Shown here in pieces: positions 22,766 to 27,028 of a stretch of 27,028 nucleotides of DNA. Source of the DNA: Finegoldia magna (GTDB lineage: Bacteria > Bacillota > Clostridia > Tissierellales > Peptoniphilaceae); contig NZ_JAGYZD010000002.1 of assembly GCF_018371055.1 (NCBI RefSeq), positions 1 to 27,028 of the forward strand. The letters run 5' to 3'. A program made the translations under genes and the position numbers. The notes beneath the pieces were generated by a model. The model ran no database searches and was not told where the DNA came from. It saw only the letters and a list, made by a program, of their open reading frames with translations. Position 1 is the first letter of the stretch. Every line of letters starts with the position of its first letter.

Positions 22766-25025
22766 AGATTTCAAGAAAATAGATTCAAATTCATTAGTTA
22801 CTGGTAAACCTGTCTATACAGAGGATTTGAAAGATCCTAACGCACTTATTATAAAGTTGATGAGAAGTCCGTATGCAAGGTGTGAAATTTTAGAAATAGA
22901 CAAATCAAAAGCAGAAGCGATGGACGGAATTGTTGCAGTGTACACTTATGAAGATGTTTTCGACAATAAATTTACATTGGCAGGACAATCTTATCCAGAA
23001 CCAAGTCCATACGATATGTCGATTTTGTCAAAAAATATTAGATACATGAGAGAGCCTGTAGCAATTGTGGTTGGAGTTAACGAAAAAGTTTGTAATCAAG
23101 CTATGAAGAGAATTAAAATCAAATACGATGTGAAAACTCCATTACTTGATTACACAAAAGCTATCGATAACGAAATTGTGGTTCACGAAGAAGATGTGTT
23201 CTTTAATGGGCCAACGAAAGTTTTTGGTTACGATACGAAAAGGAATATAGTTGGTGAAAAGAAAGAATCTTGGGGCGAAGATGTCGACAAGGTAATGAGT
23301 GAATGTGATGTTGTATTAGAGGATACTTTTACAACGAAATCACAAGCACATTGCATGATGGAAACTTACAGATCGTATTGCTACATGGATCAATTTAATA
23401 GATTGTGTTGCATTTCATCTACACAAGTTCCATTCCACATCAAGAGACAATTATCTGTTGCGTTGGGAATTAGCGATTCAAGAATCAGAATTATAAAACC
23501 AAGAGTAGGTGGAGGATTCGGTGGTAAACAAACAAGTGTAACAGAAATTTATCCTGGATTTGTAACTTTAAAAACAGGAAAGCCTTCAATTCTTGTATTT
23601 GACAGAGAAGAAACTTTTGAAGCTTCAAACTCACGCCACCAAATGAAAGTTAAAGTTAAAATTGGTGCCAAAAATGATGGGACAATTGAAGCTTGTGACA
23701 TTTATGCGTTATCTGATCAAGGAGCTTACGGATATCACGCGTTTACAACTTTGAATTTGGTTGGTAACAAAACACTTCCATTGTACAGCAGAATGAGGGC
23801 CGCTAGATTTTTCGGACAAGTTGTATACACTAACAAACTTCCTGGTGGAGCTTTTCGTGGTTACGGGGCAGTTCAAGGAACATTTGCATTAGAATCTATG
23901 GTAAATAAATTAGCCAAAGAATTAAACATGGATCCAGTTGAGCTAAGACTTAAAAACACAGTTCGTGAAGGAGAAAAAACTCTGGCTTACGGAATAGATG
24001 TCAAAAGTTGCAAATTAAATGAATGCATTGAAAAAGGAAGAAAAATGATTGAATGGGATAAATATTATCCTTTCAAAGAAGAAAAAGATAAAATAATTTC
24101 TGTTGGAATGGCTATTGCACAACAAGGAAGTGGAATTCAAAACGTCGACACTTCAACAGTTGAAGTTAGATTAAATGAACAAGGTGATTATACATTGTTG
24201 ATGAGTCCTACAGATGTTGGACAAGGAACTGATTCAATCATGGTGAATTTGGCAAATGAAGTGTTGCAATGTGGAATGGACAATATTATTCCAATAATTG
24301 CAGACACTGATATAACTCCATTTGATCCAGGAAGTTACGCATCAAGTGGTGTGTACATAACAGGAAGTGCAGTTGTACGTGCGTGTGAAAATTTATTAAA
24401 CAAAATCAAAAAACGTGTTGCCATGAGATTTGAAACTTCTGTGGAATGGTTAGAAATTAGAAATCAAGAAGTTTATTTGCAAAATAAGAAATTAATTGCA
24501 ATCAAAGATTTGGCTAGAGATTTGTCCACTGGTCCAAATGGTATGCAATTAATTGGCGTTGGAAACTTCGATTCAAAAACATCACCACCACCATATATGG
24601 CAGGATTTGCAAAAATAAGTATCGACAAATTAACAGGAGAAATCAAAGTAGAAGATTACGCAGCGGTTGTCGATTGCGGAACTGTTATGAATACAAAATT
24701 AGCGACGGTTCAAGTCGAAGGCGGAATTGGTCAATCGATAGGATATGCTTTGTATGAAGATTCATTGTGGGATGATGAAGGAAGATTAAAAGAACATTCA
24801 TTTATTTCGTATAATTTACCTTCAAGAAAAGATATCGGAAATATTCACGTTGATTTTTGTGAAAGTTATGAACCGACAGGTCCATTCGGAGCGAAATCAA
24901 TTGGAGAAATAGTTTCGAACACACCTGCACCGGCTATTAATGGAGCGATATTAAACGCACTTGGTTGCACTTTTGATACTCTTCCAATAAAAGCTGAAGA
25001 TGTTTTATTAAAAATGTATGAATAG
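22752..25025 (+). CDS. Molybdenum hydroxylase, molybdopterin-binding (large) subunit
   Basis: A 757-residue catalytic subunit of the xanthine dehydrogenase family, which hydroxylates a carbon using water. Key segments are GGGFGGKQT (about 253-261), GGAFRGYGAVQG with Arg369, a VGQGTDS cofactor loop, and GPFGAKSIGE with the base Glu719. Gln260 follows FGGK, where true xanthine oxidases have the substrate-binding Glu, so xanthine may not be the substrate. The Cys-containing AYxCSFR loop of CO dehydrogenases is absent. I prefer ATG 22752 (GGAG at 22741-22744, seven-base gap) to ATG 22749 or TTG 22746. No cofactor maturation genes lie in the window. Confidence 0.93.
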   Translation: MKINKDFKKIDSNSLVTGKPVYTEDLKDPNALIIKLMRSPYARCEILEIDKSKAEAMDGIVAVYTYEDVFDNKFTLAGQSYPEPSPYDMSILSKNIRYMREPVAIVVGVNEKVCNQAMKRIKIKYDVKTPLLDYTKAIDNEIVVHEEDVFFNGPTKVFGYDTKRNIVGEKKESWGEDVDKVMSECDVVLEDTFTTKSQAHCMMETYRSYCYMDQFNRLCCISSTQVPFHIKRQLSVALGISDSRIRIIKPRVGGGFGGKQTSVTEIYPGFVTLKTGKPSILVFDREETFEASNSRHQMKVKVKIGAKNDGTIEACDIYALSDQGAYGYHAFTTLNLVGNKTLPLYSRMRAARFFGQVVYTNKLPGGAFRGYGAVQGTFALESMVNKLAKELNMDPVELRLKNTVREGEKTLAYGIDVKSCKLNECIEKGRKMIEWDKYYPFKEEKDKIISVGMAIAQQGSGIQNVDTSTVEVRLNEQGDYTLLMSPTDVGQGTDSIMVNLANEVLQCGMDNIIPIIADTDITPFDPGSYASSGVYITGSAVVRACENLLNKIKKRVAMRFETSVEWLEIRNQEVYLQNKKLIAIKDLARDLSTGPNGMQLIGVGNFDSKTSPPPYMAGFAKISIDKLTGEIKVEDYAAVVDCGTVMNTKLATVQVEGGIGQSIGYALYEDSLWDDEGRLKEHSFISYNLPSRKDIGNIHVDFCESYEPTGPFGAKSIGEIVSNTPAPAINGAILNALGCTFDTLPIKAEDVLLKMYE

Positions 25026-25033
25026 ATTTTAAG

Positions 25034-25060
25034 TCAGAGGTTAATAGCCTCTGATTTTTT
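25034..25060 (+). terminator. Terminator of the molybdenum hydroxylase operon
   Basis: TCAGAGG (25034-25040) pairs exactly with CCTCTGA (25048-25054), loop TTAATAG, then six T. Confidence 0.92.
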
Positions 25061-25279
25061 ATTGAAAATATTTCAAAAATTAAATAATTCATATATATAA
25101 CAGTGGTAGATAAAATAAGCATTATTTTCACAAAATATCAAACGATTTTCATTAGTAGTATTAGGGATATGTACTTTCTCATATAAAAATTTTTTCGCAA
25201 AAAAATAGTAAGAAAAATCAAAATTACTGAATAATGTGCAGAATTAAGTAAATAAAATTTGCAAAATTTAAAATTAAAT

Positions 25280-25307
25280 TTGAAAATTGTGCTCAATATA
25301 CTATAAT
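25280..25307 (+). promoter_or_regulatory. Promoter of the DAACS-family symporter gene
   Basis: TTGAAA at 25280-25285 and TATAAT at 25302-25307 with a 16-base spacer. The rest of the gap from 25061 is AT-rich and holds no gene or recognisable RNA element that I can support. Confidence 0.75.
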
Positions 25308-25338
25308 ATATAACTATATAAAAAAAAGGGGTGTTTAC

Positions 25339-26625
25339 ATGAAATTTGTAGCATTAGCAGTTACTTTAGTATTGTTTGCTTTATTGATGTTCATGGCTAA
25401 GAAGAAAATGAACTTCGGTACAAGAACAATTGTAGCTGCAATTTTAGGTATTATAGTAGGATTTATTTTCAAAGGAAACACAGAATATGTAAAAGTATTT
25501 GGATCTATCTATGCTAATCTATTATTTGCAATAGTAATTCCATTATTATTCACATCAATTGTAAGTACTGTAGTTTCTTTGGAAAGTATAGAAAAAATGA
25601 AGAAAATCGGAACAAAAACAATTGGTATTTTAAGTTTACACAATGTTTTAGGTTCACTTATAGGTTTGATTTTAGGGGTAGCATTTAAAATTGGACAAGG
25701 AAGTTCATTAACTTTGGCAGCAGATGCAAAAGCTAAGGAAGTTCCAACTTTTGCAGAAACTTTTGTAAATTTCTTCCCAGATAATGTTTTAGGAAATGCA
25801 GCAGAAGCAAAAGTAGTTCCTATAATTGTATTTTCTGTTCTTTTGGGATTAGCTATATTGCAATTAGAAGAAAGAGGAGAAGGAGAAAAAGCAAAACCAT
25901 TTTTGAATTTTATAGATTCAGCTGCAGCAGTTATTTTTAGATTTACAGGAATGATTATAGACTTCACTCCTTACGCTGTATTGGCTTTGATGGCGAACGC
26001 TGTTAGTAGAACAGATATGGCTAGCATGATGCCATTGATTGTTGTGTTGATATTGACTTATGTTGCATCAATTTTCCATTCATATATCACAACTGGAGCT
26101 CTTTTGGCGCTATTTGCAAAGGTAAATCCAATCAAATTCTTTAAAAAATTCTGGCCAGTTCAATTGATAGCATTCTCTACACAATCATCTGTGGGATGTA
26201 TCCCAGCAAATACTGAAAATTTAACAAATAAATTAGGCGTTTCTGAAAAAATAGCAACTTTTGTCGCTTCGACTGGTGCAACTGTTGGTATGCCTGGTTG
26301 TGCAGGATTTTGGCCTGTATTATCTGCGATTTTGACAATTAATGTTATGGGAATTCACTATTCATTTGGACAATATGTAATGCTAATATTAGTAGCGTTG
26401 GCAGTGTCTTTGGGTACAGTCGGAGTTCCTGGAACTGCAACAATCACAACTACTGCAGTGTTCGCAGCAATGGGACTTCCTGTTGAAATGGTTGTATTGA
26501 TGAGTCCTATTTCAATGCTTGCAGATATGGGCAGAACTGCTACAAATGTTACAGCAGCAGGTTCTTCAGCAGTTATAGTTGCGGCAAGCGAAGGGGAATT
26601 AGACAGAGAAGTTTTTAATTCATAA
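25339..26625 (+). CDS. DAACS-family symporter, TcyP-like (cystine or dicarboxylate)
   Basis: A 428-residue membrane protein of the dicarboxylate/amino acid:cation symporter family. The first re-entrant hairpin FSTQSSVGCIP (about 278-288), the GATVGMPGCAG loop, the TVGVPGTAT segment and the substrate-binding helix ADMGRTATNV (about 395-404) are all present. GCAG instead of the NMDGTA found in glutamate carriers, and the N-terminal layout, resemble TcyP-type cystine carriers more than GltP. Cystine import driven by Na+ or H+ is therefore my first guess, with a dicarboxylic amino acid as the alternative. It is monocistronic, with its own promoter and an AAGGGG ribosome site seven bases before ATG 25339. 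No terminator hairpin was found after it. Confidence 0.88.
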   Translation: MKFVALAVTLVLFALLMFMAKKKMNFGTRTIVAAILGIIVGFIFKGNTEYVKVFGSIYANLLFAIVIPLLFTSIVSTVVSLESIEKMKKIGTKTIGILSLHNVLGSLIGLILGVAFKIGQGSSLTLAADAKAKEVPTFAETFVNFFPDNVLGNAAEAKVVPIIVFSVLLGLAILQLEERGEGEKAKPFLNFIDSAAAVIFRFTGMIIDFTPYAVLALMANAVSRTDMASMMPLIVVLILTYVASIFHSYITTGALLALFAKVNPIKFFKKFWPVQLIAFSTQSSVGCIPANTENLTNKLGVSEKIATFVASTGATVGMPGCAGFWPVLSAILTINVMGIHYSFGQYVMLILVALAVSLGTVGVPGTATITTTAVFAAMGLPVEMVVLMSPISMLADMGRTATNVTAAGSSAVIVAASEGELDREVFNS

Positions 26626-26666
26626 ATTTTACAAATAATTTATAATACGACAACAAATTATCGACC

Positions 26667-26695
26667 TTTACACATTTACTGATTAGTATTATAAT
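26667..26695 (+). promoter_or_regulatory. Promoter of the signal peptidase gene
   Basis: TTTACA at 26667-26672 and a perfect TATAAT at 26690-26695, spacer 17 bases. AGAAAGGGA precedes the ATG. Confidence 0.82.
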
Positions 26696-26698
26696 CAG
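26679..26698 (+). promoter_or_regulatory. Palindrome covering the -10 box, possible operator
   Basis: CTGATTA (26679-26685) and TAATCAG (26692-26698) form an exact 7-bp inverted repeat with a six-base centre, lying across the -10 hexamer. GATTAGTA also occurs as a direct repeat at 26681-26688 and 26698-26705. Position suggests repression of the signal peptidase gene; no factor can be named. Confidence 0.45.
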
Positions 26699-26729
26699 AT
26701 TAGTAAATATTAGAAAGGGAATTGTAAAT

Positions 26730-27028
26730 ATGACAGAAAAGGCAAAATCTTTTTTTGAGTGGTTATTTGTAATAGGAATTGCCATTGTGTTGGCATTACT
26801 GCTTAGAAATTTTGTTATTAGCACAACTCATGTTGAAGGAAATAGTATGAATCCTACAATTGAAAACGGGGACAGAATTTTCGTCAACAGGATGGGGATT
26901 TTTAAGAACAAATTAAAGCGAGGTAACATTATAGAACTTCACGCTCCGGATAAATCTGGTCGTGACTACATCAAAAGAATTGTAGCATTACCTGGTGATA
27001 CTGTTGAATTAAAAAACAATAAAGTATA
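26730..27028 (+). CDS. lepB: Signal peptidase I (partial, 3' end outside the window)
   Basis: The first 99 residues of a type I signal peptidase, the membrane enzyme that removes Sec signal peptides on the outer face. It has one N-terminal membrane anchor (about residues 11-30, WLFVIGIAIVLALLLRNFVI), the catalytic Ser39 in EGNSMNPT and the general-base Lys82 in YIKRIVALPGD. The box order and spacing match gram-positive single-anchor SipS-type enzymes. The gene runs off the window with the frame open. It would process secreted proteins such as those encoded at 566-11810, but nothing shows it is dedicated to them. Confidence 0.96.
   Translation, partial: MTEKAKSFFEWLFVIGIAIVLALLLRNFVISTTHVEGNSMNPTIENGDRIFVNRMGIFKNKLKRGNIIELHAPDKSGRDYIKRIVALPGDTVELKNNKV

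Noticed and set aside
25187..25206. ATTTTTT/AAAAAAAT hairpin in the gap before the symporter
   Set aside because: The stem is only A-T pairs with a three-base loop, which is expected by chance in DNA this AT-rich.
25509..25967. 152-codon minus-strand open frame inside the DAACS symporter
   Set aside because: Antisense shadow of a well-supported membrane-protein gene, with no start signals or recognisable domain.

Overview
The window is AT-rich, and every convincing gene reads left to right. The EF-Tu tail, gram-positive Shine-Dalgarno sites, several secreted surface-type proteins without an outer-membrane system, and an amino-acid, peptide and organic-acid catabolic gene set all suggest a low-GC, anaerobic, amino-acid-fermenting Firmicute. 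A gram-positive anaerobic coccus of the Finegoldia/Peptoniphilaceae type is my best guess; this is inference from style, not a database match.

Layout. (1) 1-209: the 3' end of tuf and its terminator. (2) About 210-565: AT-rich non-coding DNA with one candidate promoter. (3) 566-11400: a surface/secretion locus. It holds two tandem paralogous secreted proteins of unknown function, then a 2625-residue secreted papain-like cysteine protease. The protease carries a lectin-like domain, Ig-like/MG2-like repeats, a rhodanese-like domain without its cysteine, and a C-terminal array of thioredoxin-like repeats without a CxxC; a strong terminator closes the locus. (4) 11517-15056: a 97-residue secreted small protein, a 779-residue double-module ABC-2 permease and an ABC ATPase, closely spaced as an operon and ended by a terminator. 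(5) 15076-19906: an AEC-family carrier, a 2-hydroxycarboxylate transporter, a malic enzyme and peptidase T, consistent with malate uptake and oxidative decarboxylation to pyruvate plus peptide breakdown. (6) 19918-21495: a monocistronic amino-acid permease. (7) 21500-25060: an overlapping three-gene operon for a molybdenum hydroxylase (FAD, 2x[2Fe-2S] and molybdopterin subunits). (8) 25280-26625: a DAACS-family symporter resembling cystine carriers. (9) 26667-end: the start of signal peptidase I behind a promoter covered by a palindrome.

Most transcription units are set off by clear intrinsic terminators and sigma-A-like promoters, which makes the unit boundaries fairly secure. The most unusual object is the giant protease: its accessory half is built from sulfur/redox folds (rhodanese, thioredoxin) whose catalytic cysteines appear to be missing. 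The small secreted protein with its own ABC-2 transporter is the second point of interest.
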